Shown piece after piece: positions 17,235 through 25,039 of a stretch of 36,890 bases of DNA. The notes under the pieces were generated by a model. It did not search any database. It saw only the letters and a list, made by a program, of their open reading frames with translations, and was not told the origin of the DNA. The translations under genes and the position numbers were made by a program. Position 1 is the stretch's first letter, and the number at the start of each line of letters is the position of its first letter. Source of the DNA: Bryobacterales bacterium (GTDB taxonomy: Bacteria > Acidobacteriota > Terriglobia > Bryobacterales > Bryobacteraceae); NCBI GenBank assembly GCA_027459465.1, contig DAIDIH010000248.1, positions 1-36,890 of the forward strand, read 5' to 3'.

Positions 17235-18167
17235 GTGAGTTGCTGGATTAACGAAGTCGAGGTGCGGCGTCTGCTTCGGCTCGATGCGCTCGAAGGGGCG
17301 ATGGAGCGCGCCCTGACGTCCTATTCAAGTGGTCGAGTGACACAGCCGCTGCGTCCGGTGATCGAGGCTACGGACGGGCTACTGGCCACGATGCCTGCGC
17401 TTGACCGCGACGCCGGCCGGATGGGGGCGAAGCTGGTTTCGGTGTATCCGGGCAACGCAGTGCGCGGACTACCGTCGCACCAGGCGGTGATTGTGCTGTT
17501 TGACTCCGCGACGGGCGAGCCACTGGCGGCGATGGACGGGCGGTACATCACGGAGATGCGGACGGCGGCGGTCTCGGCGGTATCGCTGCAGTGGCTTGGT
17601 CCGGAGGCGGTAAAGCGGTTGGCGCTGGTGGGAAGCGGCGTGCAGGCGCGGAGTCATCTGGAGATGCTGCGGCGCGGGCGGAGCTTCAAAGAGATTCGTT
17701 GCTGGAGCCCGCGCAAGGAGAGACGGGAGCGGTTCGCGGGAGAGCACGAAGGGGTCCGGGCGTGCGAGACCGCGGAGGAAGCGGTGCGAGGCGCCGATGC
17801 GATTGTCGTGGCGACGCAGGCTCGGGAGCCGGTGGTGAGGGCAGGCTGGGTGAAGGAAGGGGCGCACGTGATGGCGGTTGGGGCTTGCCGGCCGAATGAG
17901 CGCGAGTTAGACCCGGAGTTAGTAGCCGGGGCGGAGTTATATGTGGATTCGCGGGAGTCAGCGCTGCGGGAAAGCGGGGACGTGATGCTGGCAATTCGCG
18001 AGGGGGTGTTCGGCGAGGACCATATCCGGGCAGAGTTAGGCGAGGTGGTTGCGGGAATTAAGGTGGGACGCGGCGCGAAGAACCGCACGACAGTGTTTAA
18101 GTCGCTGGGGCTGGCGTGTGAAGATCTTGCGGCGGCCGGGCTGGTGTGGGAGGCGCGGGGCAGTTAG
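17235..18167 (+). CDS. Ornithine cyclodeaminase / mu-crystallin family protein
   Basis: A 310-residue protein of the OCD/mu-crystallin family, with 'GAKLVSVYPGN', 'MDGRYITEMRTAAVSA', the NAD-binding 'LALVGSGVQARSHLE' and the ending 'TVFKSLGLACEDLAAA', which is nearly diagnostic. Relatives include ornithine cyclodeaminase, alanine dehydrogenase (archaeal type), delta1-pyrroline-2-carboxylate reductase and ketimine reductases; sequence alone does not choose between them. Start is the GTG at 17235, one base after the DUF169-like gene, without its own ribosome site, so it depends on coupling. It overlaps the convergent DUF1634 gene by 4 bases at the stop codons. Confidence 0.88.
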   Translation: MSCWINEVEVRRLLRLDALEGAMERALTSYSSGRVTQPLRPVIEATDGLLATMPALDRDAGRMGAKLVSVYPGNAVRGLPSHQAVIVLFDSATGEPLAAMDGRYITEMRTAAVSAVSLQWLGPEAVKRLALVGSGVQARSHLEMLRRGRSFKEIRCWSPRKERRERFAGEHEGVRACETAEEAVRGADAIVVATQAREPVVRAGWVKEGAHVMAVGACRPNERELDPELVAGAELYVDSRESALRESGDVMLAIREGVFGEDHIRAELGEVVAGIKVGRGAKNRTTVFKSLGLACEDLAAAGLVWEARGS

Positions 18168-18529
18168 CCGGACTGCACGAGACTGTAGAGCAGTACGGCA
18201 AGAACCATGAGACTTACTACGACATATAAGTGGTCACGCTCGAGATAGAAACCGGCGGCTGCGAGGGCCACGCGAGCGATGGGCGTGGCGATTAACAGGA
18301 GTAAACCAAGTTGAATCAGCCCTTCGCCGCGGAACTGGCCGGCCGAGTGGAGGATTCCGGGGATGGTGCGGACATCGGGTCCTTCAATTCGAAACGTCTG
18401 ATACTGCGTAGTATCCGAGTGGTGGCGGACGAGATAGACGATCCCGCCAAAGACGACGACACTGGCCGCCAGCAGGACGCCCGCGCGAAGCAAATTGCCG
18501 ATGATATTTTCGAGGCGATTGTCGTCCAT
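18164..18529 (-). CDS. DUF1634 membrane protein
   Basis: A 121-residue protein with three hydrophobic segments (about residues 12-34, 68-91 and 98-118) and a short hydrophilic loop containing 'RIEGPDVRTIPGIL'. This is the DUF1634 pattern, a family found next to TauE/SafE-type permeases, exactly as here. The start ATG at 18529 lies 5 bases after the upstream TSUP gene, so they form a two-gene unit. It is probably an accessory subunit of that transporter (inference from context). Its stop codon overlaps that of the convergent OCD-like gene. Confidence 0.82.
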   Translation of the reverse strand: MDDNRLENIIGNLLRAGVLLAASVVVFGGIVYLVRHHSDTTQYQTFRIEGPDVRTIPGILHSAGQFRGEGLIQLGLLLLIATPIARVALAAAGFYLERDHLYVVVSLMVLAVLLYSLVQSG

Positions 18530-18534
18530 GTTGT

Positions 18535-19374
18535 TCAGATAGTTCCTCTCACGCCGTTGACGATCATTTCGACGGCGAGGACAAAGATCACGGCGGCGAA
18601 GACAAAGCGCAGGGTTCTTACGCGGACGCGCATGAGCACCTTAGTGCCGAGGAACGCGCCGCCGAGCACGCCGAGCATGACGGGCATGGCGACGCGGGGG
18701 TCGATGTAGCCGCGGCTTAAATAGACGCCGGCGCTGGCCGCGGCGGTGACGCCGATCATGAAGTTACTTGTTGTGGTGGAGACGCGGAAGGGGATTTTCA
18801 TCGCGCGATCCATGGCGATGACCTTGAGCGCGCCGGAGCCGATGCCGAGGAGGCCCGAGAGGGCGCCGGCGCCGAACATGAGGCTGAATCCGGCCGGGAC
18901 GTTCTGCACGCCATACTTCTGACGCCCTCCATGAAGCGGATAATCGCTGGCGAGGCGGAGACGTTTGGCGAGAGAATCCGATTCGATGGGCGGTCCGGAA
19001 TCGGGGCCGGCGTTAACGACAGTCTGGAACGCGGAATGGATGAGGACGAGCCCGAAAATGACGGCAATGATGTGAGTGGCGACGTGAGCGGCGAGGAAAG
19101 CGCCTAAGATTGCTCCGAGGGTGGTGGCGATTTCGAGGAGCATTCCGATGCGGATATTGGAATAACCCTCCTTAACATATGCCGCCGCCGCACCGGAAGA
19201 AGTGGCGATGACGGAGACCAGCGAGGCGCCGATCGCGTATTTGATATCAACGCCGAGCGCGAGCGCGAGCACCGGCACGACGACTACTCCGCCGCCGAGG
19301 CCGGTGAGAGCGCCCAGGAAACCAGCGACCGTCGCCGTGGCCCACACCACGAGCGTGAATATCCATGCCGTCAT
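18535..19374 (-). CDS. TSUP family permease (TauE/SafE)
   Basis: A 279-residue integral membrane protein with two similar halves and about eight membrane segments. The N-terminal 'GFLGALTGLGGGVVVVPVL' and the internal 'GLLGIGSGALKV' are the repeated Gly-rich motifs of the TSUP family. Members export sulfite, sulfoacetate or other sulfur-containing or C2 organic anions. It is followed after 5 bases by DUF1634, a standard partner. The ATG at 19374 is the first start in a frame that fits the membrane segment. About 105 bases separate it from the cupin gene upstream, enough for its own promoter. Confidence 0.88.
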   Translation of the reverse strand: MTAWIFTLVVWATATVAGFLGALTGLGGGVVVVPVLALALGVDIKYAIGASLVSVIATSSGAAAAYVKEGYSNIRIGMLLEIATTLGAILGAFLAAHVATHIIAVIFGLVLIHSAFQTVVNAGPDSGPPIESDSLAKRLRLASDYPLHGGRQKYGVQNVPAGFSLMFGAGALSGLLGIGSGALKVIAMDRAMKIPFRVSTTTSNFMIGVTAAASAGVYLSRGYIDPRVAMPVMLGVLGGAFLGTKVLMRVRVRTLRFVFAAVIFVLAVEMIVNGVRGTI

Positions 19375-19479
19375 TGAATCGACCCGTTCCGCAGGAATTT
19401 GTAGTATACCCGAAGCGATTTTCCGGACGCCGGAATTGCGCCAGGGCGGGGCCCCGGTGGATTCAAACGGAAAGGCCCC

Positions 19480-19887
19480 TCAGGCGCCGGCTTTCCACTT
19501 AGAGAAGTAGAACAAAAGCGGTGTTCTGCCGGTATTGCGGATACCGTGAAGTTTGTTGGCGCCGCAGTACATCATGGTGCCGAGCGGCGCGGGGCTCCAC
19601 TTGCCGTCGAGAAAGATGCTGCCGTTGCCCTCGGCGATGACGACGATTTCTTCTTCCGGGTGCTGGTGCGGCGGATGGGGTTGCTGGCCGGGATGGAGCA
19701 GGACACTGCCGGCGAAGAGGGACTGGAGTTGACCGGTCGGGCCGTCGAAATAGACGCTGGTTTCGCCGAAGTCAGCCTTGGTGACTTTTGCCGCGGAAGC
19801 GCGGACCGTGGATTCAGAAAGACCGGATGCGGCGAAGGCCGGCGTGAGCAGAGCCGGAAGCAGAAACATGTCGCGACGGGTTGCCAT
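19480..19887 (-). CDS. Exported cupin-domain protein
   Basis: A 135-residue protein with a signal sequence of Tat-like type ('TRRDMFLLPALLTPAFAASG'). The cupin barrel covers about residues 45-130, with 'HPGQQPHPPHQHPEEEIVVIAEGNG' (first motif, with metal-binding His and Glu, split here as HPPHQHP and EEE) and a second motif around 'CGANKLHGIRNTG' with the last His. Such small cupins bind a divalent metal; some are isomerases, dioxygenases or sugar binders. No partner gene is coupled to it. It would act in the periplasm if the Tat prediction holds. Confidence 0.82.
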   Translation of the reverse strand: MATRRDMFLLPALLTPAFAASGLSESTVRASAAKVTKADFGETSVYFDGPTGQLQSLFAGSVLLHPGQQPHPPHQHPEEEIVVIAEGNGSIFLDGKWSPAPLGTMMYCGANKLHGIRNTGRTPLLFYFSKWKAGA

Positions 19888-19917
19888 ATAGGCGCGATTA
19901 TCGCATGACCCGCGTAG

Positions 19918-20319
19918 TCAGTAGAGCTCCGGGTAAGCGGTTTTCATTTCGGAGGCGCGCTCGATGGCCGTGCCGATCTGGACCAGGCGGCCGGTGCCGA
20001 TGCCCGGGCAGTAGCGCGAGACGCCGCGCCAATTCTTGCGGTCTTCGACTAACTCGGGCCAGAAGGGGAAGAGGCGGCACTGGGTTGGCTTGGCTGGATG
20101 GATGGAGCAGCCGTCCGTTTTCAGGAACGGGCACGCGCGTTTCATGCGGAGACGGCGGAGCCGACGGGTGCGGTAGACGAAGCGGCGCTCGAATTCGGCG
20201 GGTTCGAGGTTCAGGTACGCGGAGGCGCGTAGGATATCCTCTTCGGTGAGATAGACGAAGCCCTTCTGGGTGCAGCAGCGGGTGCAGCCGGGCAGACAGT
20301 GAAAGCGCAGGCCGTCCAT
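19918..20319 (-). CDS. YkgJ-family cysteine cluster protein
   Basis: A 133-residue protein with the Cys pattern of the YkgJ/UPF0153 family: 'CLPGCTRCC' (residues 8-16), 'CPFLKTDGCSIH' (around 63-74), 'PTQCRLFPF' and a later Cys in 'SRYCPG'. The Cys set is thought to bind a metal or iron-sulfur cluster; the role is unproven. Start at the ATG at 20319. It lies 34 bases after the end of the large secreted protein gene on the same strand, so co-transcription is possible. No signal peptide is present. Confidence 0.85.
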   Translation of the reverse strand: MDGLRFHCLPGCTRCCTQKGFVYLTEEDILRASAYLNLEPAEFERRFVYRTRRLRRLRMKRACPFLKTDGCSIHPAKPTQCRLFPFWPELVEDRKNWRGVSRYCPGIGTGRLVQIGTAIERASEMKTAYPELY

Positions 20320-20353
20320 GGCTACTCAGGGTAGCAGGACGGCCCGCGGGATG

Positions 20354-21739
20354 TTATTGGACCGGAATGTAGACGGTTTGGCTGGTTTGGACGTTGTTGG
20401 TTGTGGCCACGACGGGTTGGTCGCCGCTCGACAGGCCGGCGGGCACGACCACGTTGATCTGATAGAGGCCGGTTTCGGTGACGCCGCAGAATTGGACCGG
20501 GGCGTTGATGCCGCCTATAGTGACCGTGGGCGTGTTCACGCAAACGAGCGGCGAGGCAAGGACCCTGGTTGGATCTTCAACCGGGTTTGTGGGCCCGAAG
20601 CCGGTACCGTACAGAACGGCGACCTGGCCGGCCTGGATGGGCTGCGAAGGAACGTTAGAGCCGAATAGGCCAACGGGAGCAAGAGTGAGCGTCTTGTTAC
20701 CCGGCAGGCCGATCTGTGCGGCGATATAACGTCCGTGGTCCGGGCTGTACGTGAAGAATGCCGGGCTTTCATTCACAAGCAGGGCGGAGAAACTGGTGCT
20801 TGTGCCTGCGGCGGTGGTTACGGTGACACTGACCGGGCCGATGTTGGTATCGGCGGGGGCGAGGACATTGACCTGGCCGGAGCTGACGAAGTTAACCGGC
20901 GCTGGGTTGCCGTCGATGGTGACGCTGGTGCCGCCGAGAGTAAGTGGGAACTGCCCATTCTGGATGGCGCCGTCCCAACTCAGGGTTTGGGTAGAGAGTT
21001 GTTTGCCGAAGATGGAGACAAACGAGCCGGCCTGGATGCTGTTGACGAAGTTTGCGCCGTTGACGACGGCTGAGACGGAGGGTGGTGTGCCGCCTCCGCC
21101 GGGAGCGGGCGTGCTGCCGTTGGGGGTGAGGATGTAGTCGGCGGCGTAGATATGGCCGACCGGCTGTCCGCCGCTTATGGGCGCTGCGTTGACGGCGACG
21201 TAGATGTGGACATTGCCTTGGTTTGACGTTGGCGGCGTCCATTGAACTTGAATCTGGTTTGTCGTGAAGGGCTGCTGGGAGTGCTCGATCCACTCAATGC
21301 CGTTATCCTCAGAGGAGGGGCAGCCGCCCGCCGGGGCGAGGTCGTACTGAGCGCAGATCACCTGCTGAGCACCCCCGGCCTGCTGGGTGGCGGTGAAGTT
21401 GCCGGCCTGGGTGTTCGAAGGGTTGCTGTCGAGGCGCGCCGTCATCTGGAAGCCGTAATACTGGGCTTGCGAGTCCGTGATCACGATGGTCATTGTTTGG
21501 GTCTGGCCCGGCGTGTAGGTTTGGCCATTGGGGAAGTTGATCTTCACGTTCCCGCCGCCACTATTGAGCGGTCCTTCGGCTCCGTGGCAGTACGTGCAGG
21601 CCACGCCCGGAGCGTCGCCGGGCGCGGTGGTGAAGAATGGCGGTGGGCCATAACTGTAGGCCCAAACAAGTACGGGCACGGTGGAAATAAGAACCGCGAT
21701 TTGCGCGATGCGAATCTTTGTTTGACGAGTTAGTAACAC
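20354..21739 (-). CDS. Secreted protein with a CxxCH-containing Reeler-like domain and a TIGR03437 (Solibacter) C-terminal domain
   Basis: About 461 residues. After a signal/membrane segment ('IAQIAVLISTVPVLVWAYS') comes 'APGDAPGVACTYCHGAEG' with a CxxCH motif, then 'YTPGQTQTMTIVITDSQAQ' and 'YYGFQMTAR'. This is the layout of a choice-of-anchor/Reeler-type beta domain, in which this Cys-x2-Cys-His is common. A Gly/Pro linker leads to a C-terminal ~220 residues with 'VVNGANFVNSIQAGSFVSIFG', 'GQVNVLAPAD' and 'AVLYGTGFGPTNP', which I recognise as TIGR03437, a domain amplified in Solibacter relatives. Function is unknown; it is probably a cell-surface protein. I chose the GTG at 21739, with GGGAG eight bases upstream; the ATG at 21775 is possible. 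Confidence 0.85.
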   Translation of the reverse strand: MLLTRQTKIRIAQIAVLISTVPVLVWAYSYGPPPFFTTAPGDAPGVACTYCHGAEGPLNSGGGNVKINFPNGQTYTPGQTQTMTIVITDSQAQYYGFQMTARLDSNPSNTQAGNFTATQQAGGAQQVICAQYDLAPAGGCPSSEDNGIEWIEHSQQPFTTNQIQVQWTPPTSNQGNVHIYVAVNAAPISGGQPVGHIYAADYILTPNGSTPAPGGGGTPPSVSAVVNGANFVNSIQAGSFVSIFGKQLSTQTLSWDGAIQNGQFPLTLGGTSVTIDGNPAPVNFVSSGQVNVLAPADTNIGPVSVTVTTAAGTSTSFSALLVNESPAFFTYSPDHGRYIAAQIGLPGNKTLTLAPVGLFGSNVPSQPIQAGQVAVLYGTGFGPTNPVEDPTRVLASPLVCVNTPTVTIGGINAPVQFCGVTETGLYQINVVVPAGLSSGDQPVVATTNNVQTSQTVYIPVQ

Positions 21740-21825
21740 ACGTACACTCCCTGACTCTCCTTCCCGCCTGTACATCCCCTGCAGCGATAGATCCGGCGGG
21801 CGACTACCGGGCTGCAAATTATTTG

Positions 21826-22842
21826 CTACTTATGCGAGACCGCCGGCGCGAAACCCGCGAGGCGAAGCGCCTTTCGCGCGGCGGTTGTCAAGGGAAGCCG
21901 GCCGAGTTCCTCCGCTCCACACCAAATGAAACCCTGGGGTGGACGCGGAAGTTTCGCCGTCCAGACCTCGTAGTGATACGACGTCGAGACGATCGCGTGC
22001 CGGAAAGTCCCGAGAGGCGACAAGAGCACAGCGTCCGGCAACTGGCCACCCTCAGGCAATTCCCACATTCCACCGAGCCGGGCGGCGTTCGCCGGTCTCT
22101 CGGTCAACAATACTCTAGTGTTTCTTGTGACGATGAGGAGGCGCAGTTCGGTTTCGAGGATTTTCGAGGGCGCGGGACGGACGGGGAATTGGGATTCGAG
22201 CCCGCGTTGATGGGCCTGGCAGTGAGCCGCGACAGGGCATTGCGCGCAGAGCGGGCGGCGGGGAAGGCAGACGGTGGCGCCGAGTTCCATGACAGCCTGG
22301 TTAAACGAGCCCGGTGAGGAGGGAGGCAGCAGGCGGGCGGCGAGAGCGTCGAGGCGGGCGCGGGTTTCCGAACGCGTGACGAGGCCGGGTTCGGCGGAAA
22401 GGCGGCTGAGGACGCGCACGACATTGCCATCGAGGACGGCGTGGGGGAGATTGAAGGCGATGCTCGCCACGGCTGCGGCGGTGTAGGGGCCGACGCCGGG
22501 AAGGAAGCGGATCTCATCGTAGGTTGCGGGGAACGAACCCCGTTCGGCGATTTGCCTGGCGGCGCGATGCAGGTTGCGGGCACGGGAGTAATAGCCGAGC
22601 CCGGACCAGAGCGTGAGCACGACCTGCTCCGGGGCGGCAGCGAGCGATTCGACGGTGGGGAAGCGAGCGAGGAAGCGCTCGTAGTATGGGATGACGGCGG
22701 CGGCGCGGGTCTGCTGGAGCATGACCTCGCTCAGCCAGATTGCATAGGGATTGCGGGTGGAGCGCCAGGGCAGGTCGCGGCGGCGGCGGCGGTACCAGGC
22801 AAGGAGCGCGCGGCGGAGTTTCGAAATCGCGGAAGGGGTCAA
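21826..22842 (-). CDS. mutY: A/G-specific adenine DNA glycosylase MutY
   Basis: A 338-residue MutY. Residue positions match the E. coli enzyme closely: 'SEVMLQQT' with catalytic Glu39, the helix-hairpin-helix 'LPGVGPYTAAAV' (114-125), catalytic Asp138 in 'AVLDGNVVRVLSR', and the [4Fe-4S] ligands Cys192, Cys199, Cys202 and Cys208. The C-terminal ~110 residues are the NUDIX-like 8-oxoG recognition domain. It removes adenine paired with 8-oxoguanine. The frame begins with a TTG at 22842; no ATG lies upstream within range. Its start is 29 bases from the divergent membrane-protein gene. It is slightly shorter than E. coli MutY (350), with all key residues present. Confidence 0.95.
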   Translation of the reverse strand: MTPSAISKLRRALLAWYRRRRRDLPWRSTRNPYAIWLSEVMLQQTRAAAVIPYYERFLARFPTVESLAAAPEQVVLTLWSGLGYYSRARNLHRAARQIAERGSFPATYDEIRFLPGVGPYTAAAVASIAFNLPHAVLDGNVVRVLSRLSAEPGLVTRSETRARLDALAARLLPPSSPGSFNQAVMELGATVCLPRRPLCAQCPVAAHCQAHQRGLESQFPVRPAPSKILETELRLLIVTRNTRVLLTERPANAARLGGMWELPEGGQLPDAVLLSPLGTFRHAIVSTSYHYEVWTAKLPRPPQGFIWCGAEELGRLPLTTAARKALRLAGFAPAVSHK

Positions 22843-22871
22843 TTAGCGATGATAAAATCCCGGAGAGTGGG

Positions 22872-24872
22872 TTGGCGACCTTGAGAGACCGAGCGGAGAG
22901 ATTTGCCCCGCCGGCCTTCCTTTTCCTTCTGAACGCCTGGCTGTGCCGTGAGCTGTTCACGATCGAGTACACGAAGTATGTCGACTCGATCGAAGCGGCT
23001 TACATTTCCATCAGCCGGATCATCATGGAGCACTGGGGGGACCTGCTGTGGTTTCCGGAATGGTACGGCGGGATTCCGCAGCAGAACTCGTATCCTCCGC
23101 TGCTACATGTGCTGGTGGCGGCGGTAGCAACCGTGCTGCGAATTTCACCGGCGCTGGCGCATCATGCCGTAAGCGCGACGATGTACGCGCTGGGCCCGGT
23201 AACGCTGTATCTGCTGATGGCGCGGTTGGCGAAATCGCGGGGGGCGGCCTTGCTCGGGGCGACGGTTTATTCGCTGGTGTCGCCGTCGGCGCTGCTTTCG
23301 CGCGAGATCGCCTATGACTGCGGCGGGCGGTGGAGCAACCGGCGGCTGCACGTGCTGGTGCGCTACGGCGAAGGGCCGCACATCAGTTCGTTGACGCTGC
23401 TGCCGCTGGCGCTGTGGGCGCTGGACCGGGCGCTCGATTCGCGCAAGCCGCTGGATGTATTGCTGGCAGCGCTGGCGATGGCGGGCGTGGCGACGACGAA
23501 CTGGTTGGGGGCGTTCGCGCTCGCCGCGGGCGTGCTGTGCCTGCTGCTGGCGCGGAGCGAAAGGGCGAACCGCGAGGCGATGCGGATGTGGTTGTTTGCC
23601 GGGATGCTGGGCGTGATCGCGTATGCGATTGCTTCACCGTGGATTCCACCTTCGACCATTCATCTGGTGCGGCTGAACTCGCCCACGGTGGGAGATTTCC
23701 GCGACACGATCGGGCGGATGCCGTCGGTGTTGAGTCTTGCGGTGGGCGGCGCTGTGCTGTTGAAGGCGGGGATGGAGCGGCTGCGCGCCGGACGGGAGAT
23801 TCAGTTCTTCGCCCTGTTCGTGTATTTCATGGGCGGGATCGCGCTGAGCGGGATCTGGTTTCAATTCCATGTGGTGCCGCAGCCGGAGCGGTATCACAAC
23901 GAGATGGACCTGGCAATCTGCGGGCTGGCCGGCGTCGCGGCGTGGCGCGCTCTGACGCGGTTCGACCGGCGGGTGCAGTGGGCTTTCGCGCTGGTGCTGG
24001 CGTGCCTGCTCGTGCCGCAGGTGCACCGGTACCGGCGGTTCGCGCGGGAGCGGATCACGCCGATCGATATGCACGAAACAGCCGAGTGGCCGATGATCCA
24101 GTGGTTCGGCGCGCACGCCGGGGCCACGAGGGTGTTCGCTCCGGGCGCAGTTTCTTACTGGATGAACGCGTTTAACGACGTGCCTCAGTTCGGCGGCGGC
24201 TTCGACCAGTGCCGGCCATTCCCGCTGAATCCCGTGGGCTCGTATCTGGTTTACGCCGGGCCGCTCGAGCCGGAGCGGCACGTCGCAGCTGCGCTGGACT
24301 GGCTGAAGGCGTACGGCGTGCGCGAGTTGGGCGTGGCGGGCGCGGAGACGAAGCAGGCGTTTCACACATTCCGCAATCCGACGGATTACGCGGGGCTGGA
24401 AGCCCTATGGCGCGGGGAGGGCGGCGACGCGATCTACCGCGTGCCCGCGAGTTGGGACACGCTGGCGCATGTGATTCGTCGCGGGGAGTGGGTAAGCTAC
24501 CAACCGCCCGACGCGATGGTGCTGGGGGAGATCGAGAAATATGACGCGGCGATCGAGCGGCAGCCGACACAGGTCGAGTGGACGTCGCGGCACCGCGTCG
24601 TGATCACGGCGCGGATGCACGCCGACGAGTTTGTGTCGTTCCAGGAGAACTGGCATCCGGGATGGGATGCGAAGGTGAACGGGCGGGAGTGCCGGGTGTC
24701 GGGCGACGGGTTGGGGCTGATGCTGATCGAGCCGAGGTGCGAGGGCGACTGCCGGATCGAGTTGAGCTACGACGGCGGTTGGGAGATGCGGTTGGCGTGG
24801 CTGGCGTGTGTGCTGGCGGTGGGAGGGTGCCTGGTGGCTGCCGGGGTACGAGGTTTCAAGAAAGGGGGCTGA
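22872..24872 (+). CDS. Large membrane protein, PTPS-related / GT-C glycosyltransferase-like
   Basis: About 666 residues with roughly ten membrane segments in the first ~430 residues and a soluble C-terminal part. It ends with a final membrane segment. The first extracytoplasmic loop carries acidic residues ('YVDSIEAAYISISR') and 'WFPEWYGGIPQQNSYPPLLHVL', which is the pattern of the '6-pyruvoyl-tetrahydropterin synthase related' membrane family and YfhO-like GT-C proteins. These are presumed lipid-linked sugar transferases. I chose the TTG at 22872 because a GGAGAG site lies four bases upstream and the protein then starts just before its first membrane segment; the frame is open further upstream but overlaps MutY and is Gly/Arg-rich there. 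Acceptor and donor are unknown. Confidence 0.78.
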   Translation: MATLRDRAERFAPPAFLFLLNAWLCRELFTIEYTKYVDSIEAAYISISRIIMEHWGDLLWFPEWYGGIPQQNSYPPLLHVLVAAVATVLRISPALAHHAVSATMYALGPVTLYLLMARLAKSRGAALLGATVYSLVSPSALLSREIAYDCGGRWSNRRLHVLVRYGEGPHISSLTLLPLALWALDRALDSRKPLDVLLAALAMAGVATTNWLGAFALAAGVLCLLLARSERANREAMRMWLFAGMLGVIAYAIASPWIPPSTIHLVRLNSPTVGDFRDTIGRMPSVLSLAVGGAVLLKAGMERLRAGREIQFFALFVYFMGGIALSGIWFQFHVVPQPERYHNEMDLAICGLAGVAAWRALTRFDRRVQWAFALVLACLLVPQVHRYRRFARERITPIDMHETAEWPMIQWFGAHAGATRVFAPGAVSYWMNAFNDVPQFGGGFDQCRPFPLNPVGSYLVYAGPLEPERHVAAALDWLKAYGVRELGVAGAETKQAFHTFRNPTDYAGLEALWRGEGGDAIYRVPASWDTLAHVIRRGEWVSYQPPDAMVLGEIEKYDAAIERQPTQVEWTSRHRVVITARMHADEFVSFQENWHPGWDAKVNGRECRVSGDGLGLMLIEPRCEGDCRIELSYDGGWEMRLAWLACVLAVGGCLVAAGVRGFKKGG

Positions 24873-24876
24873 GAAT

Positions 24877-24915
24877 GAAAAGCCGGTGAGCATTCGGAGG
24901 AGGATGCTCACCGGC
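24877..24915 (-). terminator. Rho-independent terminator of the minus-strand operon
   Basis: A perfect 12-pair stem (24882-24893 with 24904-24915) and a 10-base loop, followed on the minus strand by TTTTC. It would end transcripts coming from the MFS gene at 25040-26287. On the plus strand no T run follows, though the hairpin may still protect the 3' end of the membrane-protein mRNA. Confidence 0.75.
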
Positions 24916-24923
24916 CGGCCCCC

Positions 24924-25000
24924 GATGCGCAAGCATCAGGAGCCATCGGGCTCGGGGCAACCCGGAGGAAGGTCACCCCGAAAGGCGGAGTCCTGTACTA
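24924..25000. other. Possible structured RNA or 3'-end element between convergent genes
   Basis: Between the terminator and the MFS stop codon several hairpins can be drawn: GATGC-GCAA-GCATC (24924-24937), a GAGCC/GGCTC stem, CGGG-GCAA-CCCG with another GNRA tetraloop, and CAGGA/TCCTG arms enclosing the last two. Such density of paired elements is unusual for a spacer. I could not match it to a known riboswitch, and strand is uncertain. Confidence 0.3.
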
Positions 25001-25039
25001 GTAAGACTATAGTCTACCAGAAAACTGAAGTCACTGTCA

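Noticed and set aside
24924..25000. Fluoride, c-di-GMP or SAM riboswitch
   Set aside because: Some short words are similar, but the order of conserved blocks does not fit any of these classes, and the element is downstream of genes rather than in a 5' leader.
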